64,000 nucleotides of DNA from Scalindua sp964344685 (GCA_964344685.1 CAYFOK010000007.1:147184-211183), one strand, 5' to 3'; shown: positions 54,281 to 63,948, counted from the first letter of the stretch. Program-made: numbers and translations. Notes: a model not told the origin generated them from the letters alone.

Positions 54281-54508
54281 TTACTTTACGTTAACATCTT
54301 CCTTGTCAATATTCTTAATATCTTCTTTTACATCGTCAACCTCATCGTTAACGCCCTTTAGACCCTTTTTAAATTCTACGAATCCTTTTCCGATTGACCT
54401 CATAGTGCCCGGAAGCCTTTTACCAAAAATCAACAGAGCAACAACGAGAATAATAATCCACTCAAAACCACCCGGAATACCAAACCACCCAATTGGAATA
54501 TTAAACAT
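54281..54508 (-). CDS. tatA: Twin-arginine translocase subunit TatA/E
   Basis: The 75-residue protein has the short N-terminal membrane helix (WIIILVVALLIFGKRLPG) with the FGKRLP hinge, then an amphipathic helix with SIGKGFVEFKKGL, and a charged tail, as in TatA. It forms the pore through which folded proteins with RR signals pass. No tatB or tatC is adjacent. The polybasic RR-signal protein at 42988 may be a Tat client, but the link is only suggestive. Confidence 0.93.
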   Translation of the reverse strand: MFNIPIGWFGIPGGFEWIIILVVALLIFGKRLPGTMRSIGKGFVEFKKGLKGVNDEVDDVKEDIKNIDKEDVNVK

Positions 54509-54879
54509 TATAAATCACCTCCAATTTGTACTTCAAAAAAAAATAATAGCATTAAACTTAATCTATTTCCTACCGCATGTCAAACTATTTTCGTAGAAGT
54601 ATAATTAAATTAAGAAGTTAGGAGGCATGCCCTGATTATTATATAAGGTCTTAAGAGATAGCCACACGTAGTTCATGCTTCGCCCTTCCGAATAGCGAAG
54701 CCAGGCGAGATACCCGTAAAGCGTTACCCTTCATTCATTATTTATCAATAGTCAGCATTCAATTTCACCTCTTTGCGCACTTTGCGTCTTTGCGCTGAAT
54801 TCGTCTTTCGAAACCCGATACTCGTTTTCTACGGACACCAAGTATAACTCATACCTGTTTTGTACCTATTCTTACCCTG
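54509..54879. other. Intergenic with hairpin and CTTTGCG repeats
   Basis: The leftward promoter of tatA should lie here. A 7-bp hairpin GCTTCGC with GCGAAGC is at 54677-54683 and 54695-54701. Three copies of CTTTGCG occur at 54771, 54780 and 54788, in the style of short dispersed repeats seen between genes in many anammox and related genomes. No ORF is convincing. Confidence 0.4.
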
Positions 54880-55067
54880 TTGATTTTTTCCTGATAAATG
54901 GTTAATTAGAACAATCTAAGCTTAGAAGGAGTTTATAAACGTACCAAGGATGGTACAGGGAAGGAGCAATGAAGGTTCCTGAAGTCTACATGGAAGTGGA
55001 CATAAGGAAAATCAGCCTTACTGTTGGAGATGTTTAACGTGAGCATCTTTGCAGTAAGGCTTTTTTT
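54880..55067 (+). ncRNA. Candidate small transcript with 22-codon ORF and own terminator
   Basis: A possible promoter TTGATT (54880-54885) and TTAATT (54902-54907), 16 bp apart, is followed by a 12-bp palindrome (54915-54926), further short hairpins and a strong terminator at 55014-55067. Inside, AAGGAG lies just before ATG 54969, opening a 22-codon frame (MKVPEVYMEVDIRK...) that stops at 55037 within the terminator stem. No rightward gene follows; the next gene is the leftward polyprenyl synthase. The unit could be a small peptide gene, an sRNA, or chance. Confidence 0.4.
55014..55067 (+). terminator. Strong Rho-independent terminator
   Basis: AGCCTTACTG (55014-55023) pairs with CAGTAAGGCT (55052-55061), a perfect 10-bp stem, with an inner AGATG/CATCT pairing. 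T(7)ATTT follows directly. On the opposite strand the stem is followed by GATTTTCC, so it may also end the leftward polyprenyl synthase operon (whose stop is 26 bp away). Confidence 0.8.
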
Positions 55068-55092
55068 ATTTACCGGGCAAGAGGAAGAGAAG

Positions 55093-56064
55093 TTACCTGT
55101 CTCGTTTTACCACGTAATCGCCTAATTCAAGGAGTGAGGTTTTGTAAATCGAGTCTGGGATGATGGATAGTTCATCCTGTGCATCCTTGACCAGCTTTCT
55201 TGCGGTTTCGTATGCGTAGTCTACTGCATCATGTTCTGCGAGCAGGTCAGCTATTGCGGCTTTTGTGTCTTTACTGTTGTTCTGAAAGATGAGTTCAAGT
55301 GTACTTTCCCTGCGGTCTGTCGGCAGTTTATCAACCAGCCTGATAAACGGCAGTGTCAGTTTACCAATCTGGGCATCTAAATTCATCGGTTTTCCCATTT
55401 TTTCCTCTGAACCCACAACATCCAGGCAATCGTCTATTATCTGAAATGCCATCCCGATCTTGGAACCGTAATTGGTAAGAACCTCTGTCTGCTTTTTGTT
55501 AGCACCGGAAGAAATTGCACCTAATTTACAACTGGCGGCACAAAGAGATGCCGTTTTGCGCTCTATAATGCTCAGATAATCAGATTCCGTAACCTCTGCA
55601 TCATAGCATCTTAAAAGCTGAACCATTTCACCTTCACAGAGGATATTAATGGTCTGAGACATTATGAGCGTTGACATTTGGGAATCGAGGGCAGAAAGTA
55701 TGGTATAGGCCCGTGAAAAAAGGTAATCACCAAACAGAATGGAAATCTTACTCCCCCATTTAGTATTCATTGTCTCGATATGCCGTCTAACTACAGCTTC
55801 ATCAATAATATCATCGTGCACAAGGGTAGCTGTATGAATGAGCTCTACAACTACTGCTAAATCAATATGTTGCGCGATTAAACCACCTGAACACTGACCT
55901 GACAGTAAAAGCAGTGCCGGACGTAATCTTTTGCCCTGTATCTTGCTGATATGAAAAACTAAATCTGAAAGGCGCTTGTCAGCCGGAGATAAATCACTAT
56001 ATATACGCTCCTCTACTTCGCGCATTTGATCTTTTAAAGGTGCTAAAATAGCATCCGTACTCAT
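55093..56064 (-). CDS. Polyprenyl diphosphate synthase (IspB-type)
   Basis: The 323-residue protein is a trans-isoprenyl diphosphate synthase, extending farnesyl or geranylgeranyl diphosphate with isopentenyl diphosphate to make a quinone side chain. First aspartate-rich motif DDIID (84-88) and second DDCLD (about 216-220) bind magnesium. GKRLRP near residue 44 is the usual substrate-binding motif. The chain length cannot be read reliably, but the small residues before the first motif (TATLVHDDIID) suggest medium or long products. It is the last gene in a leftward run of bioD and others. Confidence 0.92.
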   Translation of the reverse strand: MSTDAILAPLKDQMREVEERIYSDLSPADKRLSDLVFHISKIQGKRLRPALLLLSGQCSGGLIAQHIDLAVVVELIHTATLVHDDIIDEAVVRRHIETMNTKWGSKISILFGDYLFSRAYTILSALDSQMSTLIMSQTINILCEGEMVQLLRCYDAEVTESDYLSIIERKTASLCAASCKLGAISSGANKKQTEVLTNYGSKIGMAFQIIDDCLDVVGSEEKMGKPMNLDAQIGKLTLPFIRLVDKLPTDRRESTLELIFQNNSKDTKAAIADLLAEHDAVDYAYETARKLVKDAQDELSIIPDSIYKTSLLELGDYVVKRDR

Positions 56065-56203
56065 CTAGTTTATGACTCCTAACATTTTCCTGTACAACTA
56101 AATTTAAAAAGGGCTGGATATACTATCAAGATCTCAAAAAAATGTCAATTATGTTTTATTCCATTATTTCACTGTACTATTTTATGCCAAAATTCACCTA
56201 AGT

Positions 56204-56902
56204 CTAATTTCTCATTATCTTTGATATGTTTATTTCCCTTCGGAAGTCTTCAACGATCTCACCGTATGCGCAATTCTCAACAGAGACATTTTCTTTAAAA
56301 GGAATAGTCCCGAGAATAGGAACAGAAGAAAATTTCTCTATTTCCCGGACAAAAGCATTACCACTCTTCAACATATTAATAATTATTCCCTTTAACCTGA
56401 GATTTCTGCTCCTGGCATATTCAACCGTTAAAAGGGTATGATTTATTGTACCCAGATAATCTCTGCTTACTATTACGAGCGGCAGGTCCATCTTATGAGC
56501 CATGTCAGCAACCAGAACAGTATCGTCAATGGGCACCATAAGACCACCAACCCCCTCGACAACGACAAAATCGTGCCTGTGCGTAAGCTCTTCGTACGCT
56601 TTCCATATCTTGTCGATGTCGATCCGAACACCGGACTCCGCTGCAGCTATCGTTGGCGCGATCGGCAGTTTTAGGCAAATAGGGTTCACAACATCGTCAT
56701 CGTCAGTACTATCAATTATTTTTTTAAGAAATACGGCATCCTCAGAGACAAGTTTTCCGTCAATCTCCTTTGCGCCTGACGCAACCGGCTTCATGACACC
56801 TACGTCCAGACCATGTGCCTTCATTGAGGCAGCTATCGCACCGGCAATGACTGTCTTGCCCACTTCCGTATCGCCTCCAGTTACAAATACACCTTTTTCC
56901 AT
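56204..56902 (-). CDS. bioD: Dethiobiotin synthetase
   Basis: The 232-residue protein starts with the BioD P-loop (FVTGGDTEVGKT) and contains the GVGGLMVP motif, both contacts for ATP and diaminopelargonic acid. It makes dethiobiotin, the step before biotin synthase. No other bio genes lie nearby, so it is orphaned here. It is on the same strand as the upstream SAM hydroxide adenosyltransferase gene (31 bp gap) and the downstream polyprenyl synthase gene. Confidence 0.95.
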   Translation of the reverse strand: MEKGVFVTGGDTEVGKTVIAGAIAASMKAHGLDVGVMKPVASGAKEIDGKLVSEDAVFLKKIIDSTDDDDVVNPICLKLPIAPTIAAAESGVRIDIDKIWKAYEELTHRHDFVVVEGVGGLMVPIDDTVLVADMAHKMDLPLVIVSRDYLGTINHTLLTVEYARSRNLRLKGIIINMLKSGNAFVREIEKFSSVPILGTIPFKENVSVENCAYGEIVEDFRREINISKIMRN

Positions 56903-56933
56903 TAATCAGCCTTTTCGTATCGTTAAATCCTTT

Positions 56934-57734
56934 TTAACTCCCCAAAGTCAGCCTATCGCCTTTTTTCATTTTTAATACATCTCCGGCATTACCACGATTC
57001 ACTGATATTTCCAGATAACCGGAACTTCCAAATATTGCCAATGCCTCGTTATCTCCAACATCTGTATATGAACTGCAGATACTGTTAATCCGCCTTCTAC
57101 CCATAGCAATTGATACTTTTTCCGTATCCACCTTCATCCTGTCAAAAGTTTCCTTATTAACATTAGTAATAAGATTACCAAAACTATCTACATATATAAT
57201 CTCTGCAGTTAACTTTCCGTCGGGAGAAAGAATAGGCTTTGGCAAATCAATTTTTTTTACCTTGTCAATTCTTTCCCCAAGCTCCTTATAGTTAACTCCT
57301 CTGGAGAGATGAGCAGCAACGGGCGCAAAGATATCACGTCCGTGAAATGTATTGCTGATTGTCGGTAAGAAAAACTTCCCGTCAGTAACATTTCTGATCG
57401 ACGGAGATTCTTCCTTTGCAATAACAAACGAAAGCACTCCATTGTCAGGTGCAAGAAACAGATAATCCTCGGTTTTTAAACAGAGAATTTTCCTGTCACT
57501 CCCTACTCCGGGATCAACCACAACCACATGGACCGTCCCCTTGGGAAAATAGCTATATGAATTATTAAGAACACATGCCGCCTGAAAAATATCCTGAGCG
57601 GCTATTGTATTGCTTATGTCAATTACGCTTGCAGATGGATTTATATTGGTCATTACACCCTTCATAACACCCACATATCCATCTTGCAGTCCAAAATCAG
57701 TAATTAACGTTATTATTGATTGTTTTTTAGGCAT
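56934..57734 (-). CDS. S-adenosyl-L-methionine hydroxide adenosyltransferase (DUF62 family)
   Basis: The 266-residue protein matches the DUF62/SAM hydrolase family, which cleaves SAM to adenosine and methionine with water and is related to fluorinases and chlorinases. The start ITLITDFGLQDGYVGVMKGV is diagnostic, with Asp-containing TDFG; VVDPGVG and APDNGVLSF are family motifs. The halide-binding features that define fluorinase are not seen. Physiological role is unclear. Confidence 0.9.
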   Translation of the reverse strand: MPKKQSIITLITDFGLQDGYVGVMKGVMTNINPSASVIDISNTIAAQDIFQAACVLNNSYSYFPKGTVHVVVVDPGVGSDRKILCLKTEDYLFLAPDNGVLSFVIAKEESPSIRNVTDGKFFLPTISNTFHGRDIFAPVAAHLSRGVNYKELGERIDKVKKIDLPKPILSPDGKLTAEIIYVDSFGNLITNVNKETFDRMKVDTEKVSIAMGRRRINSICSSYTDVGDNEALAIFGSSGYLEISVNRGNAGDVLKMKKGDRLTLGS

Positions 57735-57880
57735 ATTATATACTCAAAATAATTTTCAGCTAATCTGAATCTTATTTTACTGCATCCAGAATCTTAATTC
57801 ACTCTTCGATAGCTACCTGCATTTCCCATCAGAAAAAAGCTTATAAAAATATAGTGCTTCCTGTCAGGCTTTTGCCTGCT

Positions 57881-58975
57881 TTATCCAAAACCTCCAACAA
57901 TAGGAATATCAGTATTACAGTTATTACACGTTCCGTCTCTGATTTCAAATGTCCTGATACTGAAGCCAGCCCTTTCAATAAGCATTTTCCCACAGCTATG
58001 GCAATAAGTGTTTTCCCACTCGTGTCCGGGGACATTGCCTATGTAAACATATTTGAGACCTTCTTCAACCCCTATCTCCCTGGCTGATTCCAGAGTGGAG
58101 ACCGGTGTAGATGGTACGTGAGACAACTCAAGGTATGGATGAAATCTGCTCACGTGCCATGGTGTATCATCCCCAAGATTCTGTACAATCCATCTGGCAA
58201 TTCCATGTAACTCGTCAGTTCCATCATTATAACCAGGCACTACATTAGTTATTATTTCCACGTGCATATCCCATTGTGATTTTGCCCTGACTGCCGCATC
58301 TAATATCGGCCTTACACTCTTGATACCGGTAACGTCTTTATAGAAGCAATGCCTGGAGTCCTGTAATTTATCACTTACTTTAATATCAGCCCCTGAAGAA
58401 TCTTTTGCAGCATAACTATCAAGACCTTTAATGTCGACTCTGTAAGCATCTAAAAATGGCCCAATTGCATCTAATGCCTCTGGTTCTATATAACCGTTTG
58501 TCACAAAAACGGTGTATTGCCCTTGCTTCTTTGCTAATTTTGCACCATCAATTGCGTACTCAAGCCAGATTGTAGGCTCATTGTAGGTCCATGAAATCCC
58601 TTTACACCTGTTTTTAATAGAAAGGTGTACCAGCTCTTCCGGGGAAATATAGGAAGTGTCTCTGTCACTATTATCAATACGTGAATGAGCTATTTGCCAG
58701 TTTTGACAATGGCCGCATCGCATATTGCACCCAAGAGAACCAATTGAGAATGTCTGGCTGCCGGGGAAAAAATGGTATAAGGGCTTCTTTTCAATAGCAT
58801 CAGCACATGCCGATGAAACTCTGCCATAAATCATCGAGAAAAGTTTACCGTCTATATTTTTCCTGACCCCGCAGTAACCCAATTTACCATCGGCTATCAC
58901 ACATCTATGCGGACACAAGTGGCAACTAACCTTATTACCTTCCTCTGTCAGATAAAATAGCGCCTCATGTCTCAT
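57881..58975 (-). CDS. amrS: AmrS-type radical SAM enzyme (AmmeMemoRadiSam system)
   Basis: The 364-residue protein has the radical SAM cluster motif CNMRCGHC (Cys83, Cys87, Cys90) and N-terminal Cys-rich KVSCHLCPHRC. A C-terminal zinc-ribbon-like pair (CHSC and CNNC) is present. AmrS homologues occur with a Memo-like and AMMECR1-like protein in a conserved three-part system of unknown function; those partners are not adjacent in this window. The gene is 52 bp downstream of the cupin gene. Confidence 0.9.
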   Translation of the reverse strand: MRHEALFYLTEEGNKVSCHLCPHRCVIADGKLGYCGVRKNIDGKLFSMIYGRVSSACADAIEKKPLYHFFPGSQTFSIGSLGCNMRCGHCQNWQIAHSRIDNSDRDTSYISPEELVHLSIKNRCKGISWTYNEPTIWLEYAIDGAKLAKKQGQYTVFVTNGYIEPEALDAIGPFLDAYRVDIKGLDSYAAKDSSGADIKVSDKLQDSRHCFYKDVTGIKSVRPILDAAVRAKSQWDMHVEIITNVVPGYNDGTDELHGIARWIVQNLGDDTPWHVSRFHPYLELSHVPSTPVSTLESAREIGVEEGLKYVYIGNVPGHEWENTYCHSCGKMLIERAGFSIRTFEIRDGTCNNCNTDIPIVGGFG

Positions 58976-59026
58976 TATGGCTTACGTTTTGAATAATAGA
59001 CGTATAATGACTTGACCTTTTTTCGC

Positions 59027-59395
59027 TCATGTTGATACCCTTCCATAGTCGTCCTCCAGACGCATAATATCATCTTCTCCAAAATAATCTCCCTGTTGTA
59101 TCTCTATAAACGTCAAAACCTCATCTCCATTATTAGTCATTCGATGTGCTGCCTCCCTAGGTATATTTAAGGTATTCCCTTTTTCCATATAAACCTCTTT
59201 ACCATCAATAGTGACCATACCTTTCCCCTCGACCACCATCCAATGTTCACTTCTCTTGAAGTGCTTCTGATAGCTTAACCTTTTTCCAGGCAATACGGTT
59301 ACCCTCTTCACTTTGTAGGAAGGTTCATCAAGCAACACTTCCCATCTCCCCCAGGGAGGATTTGATACTTTCTCATCCGGTTCAGGTTTACTCAT
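59027..59395 (-). CDS. Cupin, phosphomannose isomerase type II C-terminal-like
   Basis: The 122-residue protein has the double-stranded beta-helix of the type II phosphomannose isomerase C-terminal domain: WGRWEVLLDEPSYKVKRV, then HFKRSEHWMVVEGKGMVTIDG and NIPREAAHRMTN. Metal-binding His and Glu residues are in these. It lacks the GDP-mannose pyrophosphorylase half, so it may act as a sugar-phosphate isomerase or a sensor. Located between amrS and nadE on the same strand. Confidence 0.92.
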   Translation of the reverse strand: MSKPEPDEKVSNPPWGRWEVLLDEPSYKVKRVTVLPGKRLSYQKHFKRSEHWMVVEGKGMVTIDGKEVYMEKGNTLNIPREAAHRMTNNGDEVLTFIEIQQGDYFGEDDIMRLEDDYGRVST

Positions 59396-59442
59396 TTACC
59401 ATTTCTCACAATTTCTTAATTCTTCAATTATTTTATATTTTA

Positions 59443-61119
59443 CTATCTTGTATATCGCTGTGCAAGAGGCATCCTCCTGCCTGTCCCAAACGCCTTTGAC
59501 GTGACCTTAAGTCCTGGTGCCGCCTGTTTTCTCTTATACTCATTTCTATCAACCTTACTGACAATATCTTTAACAAGCGACTCATCATAACCCATTCCCA
59601 CTATATCACTGACATCCCTTGATTCCTCAACATAGGCACTTAACACTCCATCAAGGACATCATATGGAGGCAATGAGTCCTGGTCCTTTTGATTTGGCCG
59701 TAATTCGGCCGACGGTGGTTTTTTGATAGTGTCAACAGGAATAATCTCTTTTCTACGATTGATGTATTCAGCAAGACCATAAACCATGGTCTTGGGAATA
59801 TCGGATATAACTGCAAGCCCGCCGCACATATCACCATATAGAGTACAATAACCAACTGCGAGTTCTGACTTATTTCCGGTTGTCAGCACAAGATATCCAT
59901 ATTTATTTGATATGGCCATCAGGATCTTACCCCTTATCCTGGCCTGCAGGTTTTCTTCTGTAACATCAAATGGAAGCCCGGCAAATACACCGCTTAAAAT
60001 CTTTGTGTACGCATTGTAGACGGACTTTATCGGTATTACCTGACATTCAATACCGAGCTTTTCTGCCAGTACCATAGAATCTTCAACACTGCCTTTGGAT
60101 GAAAAGCTTGAAGGCATTGTAATACCGAGCACCTTGTCCCTGCCAAGAGCTTTAACCGCAATAACGGCTGTAACTGCAGAATCGATTCCACCGCTCAGAC
60201 CAATTACGGCTTTTTTAAATCCACATTTTTTGACATAATCCCGAGTGCCCAGGATTAATGCTTCATAGACAGATCTGACATCACTCTCACCTGCCGTGTA
60301 TCCAGCCCCATTTTTAACCGGTTCAGCCTTACTCTTATCCGCGATCACATCAGAGCCTTTGAGCTCAACAATAAGCATATCTTCTTTAAAAGCTGATGCC
60401 TGATCTACAACAATTCCCTTTTTATTAATTACCAGGCTGTTTCCGTCAAATACCAGATCATCATTTCCTCCAATCTGATTAACAAAAACAACAGGTACTT
60501 TATTCCTCTTTGCATGACCTGTCAGCATTTTCAGCCTTACATCCTGTTTACCAATAGTAAAAGGCGATGCTGAAATGTTTATTATAATCTCCGCACCCTG
60601 CCTTATCATACATTCAACAGGGTCTTTATGATGGATTGTTCCCGGCCAGACTACATCAGCACCCCATGCATCTTCACAGATTGAAATACCAAATTTCCTG
60701 CCGGATATCTTTACAATTGAAATGTCATGCGTAGGCTCAAAATACCTATCCTCATCAAATACATCATATGTTGGCAGCAAAGACTTGTAATGGCGTGAAA
60801 CAATTTTCCTGTTTTTTATAAATGCCGCAGCATTATACAAAGCTTTCCCACGTCGTGCGACATTTCTGTCAACAAATCCTACAATAGCTGAAATACCGGA
60901 TACATTATTCTTTATCTCTTCCAGCGCTTTTAGATTGCTGTCTACAAATCCTGAGAGTGCCAGCAAGTCTTTAGGCGGATAACCCACGACACTCATCTCT
61001 GGAAATATAACCAGATCAGCCCCCTTCTTCCTGGCTTCATTTATAAACTTACAGATCTTTCCCGTATTTTGCTTAAATGCACCTATAGTCGGATTTATTT
61101 GCGCCAGACATATTTTCAT
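59443..61119 (-). CDS. nadE: Glutamine-dependent NAD+ synthetase
   Basis: The 558-residue protein joins an N-terminal nitrilase-type glutaminase domain (catalytic Glu in FPEMSVVGYP, Lys in YKSLLPTYDVFDE, Cys in ISICEDAW) with a C-terminal NAD synthetase domain (P-loop GLSGGIDSAVTA). It makes NAD from nicotinic acid adenine dinucleotide, ATP and glutamine. The C-terminal KAFGTGRRMPLAQRY is typical. It is divergent from the cysH-like gene over about 190 bp and likely leads the leftward operon. Confidence 0.95.
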   Translation of the reverse strand: MKICLAQINPTIGAFKQNTGKICKFINEARKKGADLVIFPEMSVVGYPPKDLLALSGFVDSNLKALEEIKNNVSGISAIVGFVDRNVARRGKALYNAAAFIKNRKIVSRHYKSLLPTYDVFDEDRYFEPTHDISIVKISGRKFGISICEDAWGADVVWPGTIHHKDPVECMIRQGAEIIINISASPFTIGKQDVRLKMLTGHAKRNKVPVVFVNQIGGNDDLVFDGNSLVINKKGIVVDQASAFKEDMLIVELKGSDVIADKSKAEPVKNGAGYTAGESDVRSVYEALILGTRDYVKKCGFKKAVIGLSGGIDSAVTAVIAVKALGRDKVLGITMPSSFSSKGSVEDSMVLAEKLGIECQVIPIKSVYNAYTKILSGVFAGLPFDVTEENLQARIRGKILMAISNKYGYLVLTTGNKSELAVGYCTLYGDMCGGLAVISDIPKTMVYGLAEYINRRKEIIPVDTIKKPPSAELRPNQKDQDSLPPYDVLDGVLSAYVEESRDVSDIVGMGYDESLVKDIVSKVDRNEYKRKQAAPGLKVTSKAFGTGRRMPLAQRYTR

Positions 61120-61310
61120 AAATTAGTTCCCGTATATTTTAGTGAATACAGAAAAACACAGATAACTATTTTCCAACATTTTCAAGTACCTTACATATAC
61201 CGTCAGACTATGACATAACTCTTCAAAACCACATAATTTATAAACATTTAATAGTACAATTCGCTATATAAATCAATAAAATTTGGCAATTATTGTATAA
61301 ACCTGATATT

Positions 61311-62105
61311 ATGATGTTACCAAAAATGAATAATATGAAGATTGATCAAGAACTTGTTGATAAACTGGAAAGAATATCTGATCCGGGTGAATTAATGGCA
61401 GAGCTTTTTCGCATGTTCGGTAAACGAGCAGCAATTGGCACAAGTGGACAATGGACGGGAGTGGCCTTAATCGACATGGTAATCCGTGCCGGCATTTCAA
61501 ATCCCCGTGTTTATACAGTGGATACTCTGCGACTTTTCCCGGAGACATATGACCTCTTCCGTGAGCTTGAGAAAAAATACAATATTAAGATTGAAAAGGC
61601 CGCACCTGATTTTGATGCTGTAAGCAAGATGGTTCGAGATCATGGAGAGATGATCTTCTTTGACAGTAAGGCAAAACAGGAATATTGCTGTAAAATACGA
61701 AAGGTAGATCCAAATAACAAAATCCTTGATACACTTGATGTATGGATTACAGGGTTAAGAGCCGATCAATCTGATGCGAGGTCACAAATTAAACGATTAG
61801 AAATTATTCAACACACACAGCAGGACGGAACAGAACGCCCCCTGCTCAAAGTAACGCCATTGATAGCATGGACGGAAGAAATGGTTAAGGAGTACGCCAG
61901 AGCTAATAATGTGCCTGTGCATAAACTGCTTGAAATGGAAAGGGATGGATGGCATTACGCCTCGCTTGGCTGCATCATCTGCACTACACCCATAAATTCC
62001 CACGAATCACGCCGTGCGGGACGCTGGAGATGGTTTAATCAACAGCTAAACGACGATCACAAAGAATGCGGTCTGCATCTTACCGGTAAAAAAACGAGTT
62101 CCTGA
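61311..62105 (+). CDS. cysH: Adenylyl-sulfate/PAPS reductase (CysH family) with [4Fe-4S] motif
   Basis: The product has the CysH fold and reduces APS or PAPS to sulfite for cysteine synthesis. SGQWTGVALIDMV is the PP-motif region, and VYTVDTLRLFPETYDL is a conserved block. EYCCKIRK and GCIICTTP provide the four Cys of a [4Fe-4S] cluster, as in APS reductases, and ECGLH carries the catalytic Cys. Several in-frame starts (61311, 61314, 61326, 61335) exist without a good ribosome site; I give ATG 61311, and the TTG at 61293 is less likely. Confidence 0.92.
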   Translation: MMLPKMNNMKIDQELVDKLERISDPGELMAELFRMFGKRAAIGTSGQWTGVALIDMVIRAGISNPRVYTVDTLRLFPETYDLFRELEKKYNIKIEKAAPDFDAVSKMVRDHGEMIFFDSKAKQEYCCKIRKVDPNNKILDTLDVWITGLRADQSDARSQIKRLEIIQHTQQDGTERPLLKVTPLIAWTEEMVKEYARANNVPVHKLLEMERDGWHYASLGCIICTTPINSHESRRAGRWRWFNQQLNDDHKECGLHLTGKKTSS

Positions 62106-62182
62106 TCACATAATCTGTAACATTAAGTTCCGTACTATAGAGGAATAAATATCATAAAAACAGAAATGGCAATGATGGTTGT

Positions 62183-63100
62183 TCAGTTTATTCCGGAACT
62201 ATCTGACAAGGCCTGACCCTCTTCTTGAAAAGAGTCCTGTTCCTGAGCATGATTGCTCCCGTTCTCCTCTGTACCAAAAACTTTATCGACGAGCTCACTC
62301 ATAATGGATTCTACATCATCTCTTTGAAGGCCTAAAACATCGAGAGTATTCTCTTCAAATACATACATAAGTCCGTCGCAACCAAGCCCAATTCCAAGCA
62401 TGCAACTAATGGCATCTGCAAGATGTACAATATATGTTATATCTCTATGATTATTCGCTTTTTCCGGCCTATGGTGATATTGTACCGCATCCACAAGAAT
62501 TGGAGGAAGGTTCCATCTTTTGATCATTCTACTGCCTATTTGAGGGTGATCAAAACCAAGGACATCCTTTTCCGCTCTATCAAATGGAATTCTCTTATTT
62601 TTTGATTCTTTAATTATTTGAATGAATTGCTCCTCAGCAAAATTACTCAGTATAATCTTGCCTATATCAAGCAATAGCCCTGCTATATAAGCTTCCTCAG
62701 ATTCCTTAAACCCGATACGGTTAGCTATTATTCTCGCACATACTGCACAACCAATAGAATGCTGCCATAACATTCCTTTTTCAAGAGCATACGCAGGAAT
62801 TTCTTTATTTAGCATATCCTGAGTTGATGAAGTTAACGCAATACTTTTAACAGTATCAAGGCCAAGACAGACTATTGCATGGGATATAGTTGATATTGTC
62901 CTGGAAAAACCGTAAAAAGATGAGTTTGCAAGTTTAAGTGTGCTGGCTGTTAATTTTGGATCACGCTCAAACACTCCTGCAAGTTCTTGAATAGAGGTTT
63001 CAGCGCTGTTTGTAAGTTCTAGTATTTGAGCAATACTTTGCGGCAAAGGAGGCAAATCCCTCACTCTGATTAATAATTTAGCAAGTGTCATCTTACTCAA
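62183..63100 (-). CDS. HDOD-domain signalling protein
   Basis: The 305-residue protein has an HDOD domain from about residue 10 to 215: LPPLPQSIAQILEL, LKLANSSFYGFSRTISTISHAIVCLGLDTVKSIAL and LLLDIGKIIL. HDOD proteins look like degraded HD phosphohydrolases and relay signals in chemotaxis, c-di-GMP and competence pathways. The C-terminal 80 residues add a short His-rich segment (YHHRPEKANNHRDI) and a charged tail. No receiver or GGDEF is fused. Confidence 0.9.
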   Translation of the reverse strand: MSKMTLAKLLIRVRDLPPLPQSIAQILELTNSAETSIQELAGVFERDPKLTASTLKLANSSFYGFSRTISTISHAIVCLGLDTVKSIALTSSTQDMLNKEIPAYALEKGMLWQHSIGCAVCARIIANRIGFKESEEAYIAGLLLDIGKIILSNFAEEQFIQIIKESKNKRIPFDRAEKDVLGFDHPQIGSRMIKRWNLPPILVDAVQYHHRPEKANNHRDITYIVHLADAISCMLGIGLGCDGLMYVFEENTLDVLGLQRDDVESIMSELVDKVFGTEENGSNHAQEQDSFQEEGQALSDSSGIN

Positions 63101-63654
63101 TATCCATACCTCACTACTTAATTTTGATTATCAAATTATCCCGCGGCCAAATAAAACAATTTATAATGAAAAATAGCAACTATTATGCCATTTTTTAGCT
63201 AATTAATATGTATCTTCTTATGTCATTGAATAAAATATGTTTAAACCAATAATGAGTCCCTGAAACCTTGAATGTTTCTAAACTTATGTCCTTTTACACA
63301 ACAAATATTGCATTTAGAATGTAAAAATGTTCCACAGCAAAATAGGATATTAAATGCAACAAATCTACACCAATGGAATATGTGAAGATGCTGAACTTTT
63401 TGATAATAGTGTAGGAAACTTAAATCAGGAAATGAATACAGAATGAAGCTTAAAATTGTCAAAGGCCTTCCTTCCAGAATACTGGAATGACTACAGTTGA
63501 CTTAGTTAATAGACCATGTCACTCTTATCTGATTAAAAAATTTTTTTGTTGACGACTGAAAAATCATTCGCAACAATAATCAACCTGGAAAATACAGGTT
63601 TTGACAAAAGTAGAGTAAGATTTTAAATTCATCCTGTAATTACGGAGAAAGTTA
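63101..63654. other. Intergenic between HDOD gene and small rightward gene
   Basis: These 554 AT-rich bases contain no good ORF. A likely rightward promoter is TTGACA (63601-63606) with TTAAAT (63623-63628), 16 bp apart, 26 bp before ATG 63655. A 73-codon leftward frame at 63241-63462 lacks a ribosome site and looks unprotein-like. Confidence 0.4.
63601..63628 (+). promoter_or_regulatory. Candidate sigma70 promoter for the 97-residue gene
   Basis: TTGACA (63601-63606) and TTAAAT (63623-63628) are separated by 16 bp. Transcription would begin just upstream of the GGAGAAAG ribosome site. Confidence 0.5.
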
Positions 63655-63948
63655 ATGGCCAAAAAGAGTCGCAATATTGCACTTGCATGGTATCGCCAGG
63701 ACCAATGGCAGCTTCTTTTAGATTATTCTACAGATTCGGATAAACTGGCACGTACACATCAGGAATGGCTGGAACACGCTGAAGAAAGAGTGAATGAAAT
63801 GGGCGAGGATGGGATTAATATCGTAAAAGTAGACATTAATATTGAAGAGATGAAGAAATGGTGTGAAAGACATGATAAACCGATAGATAGCTCTACCCGA
63901 AGTGAATACGCGGTGTTCCTGGCTCAGAATAATTTAAACATCATATGA
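63655..63948 (+). CDS. Small protein of unknown function
   Basis: The 97-residue product has no signal or membrane span. It starts MAKKSRNIALAWYRQDQW and contains an amphipathic helical stretch (QEWLEHAEERVNEMGEDG) and KWCERHDKPIDSSTRSEYAVF. The pattern recalls small uncharacterised conserved bacterial proteins; I do not recognise the family. GGAGAAAG lies eight bases before the ATG, and a promoter is just upstream, so it is a real gene. It is followed by 52 bp to the window end. Confidence 0.7.
   Translation: MAKKSRNIALAWYRQDQWQLLLDYSTDSDKLARTHQEWLEHAEERVNEMGEDGINIVKVDINIEEMKKWCERHDKPIDSSTRSEYAVFLAQNNLNII

Noticed and set aside
63241..63462. 73-codon leftward ORF
   Set aside because: No ribosome site, Cys/His/Phe-rich product typical of antisense noise.
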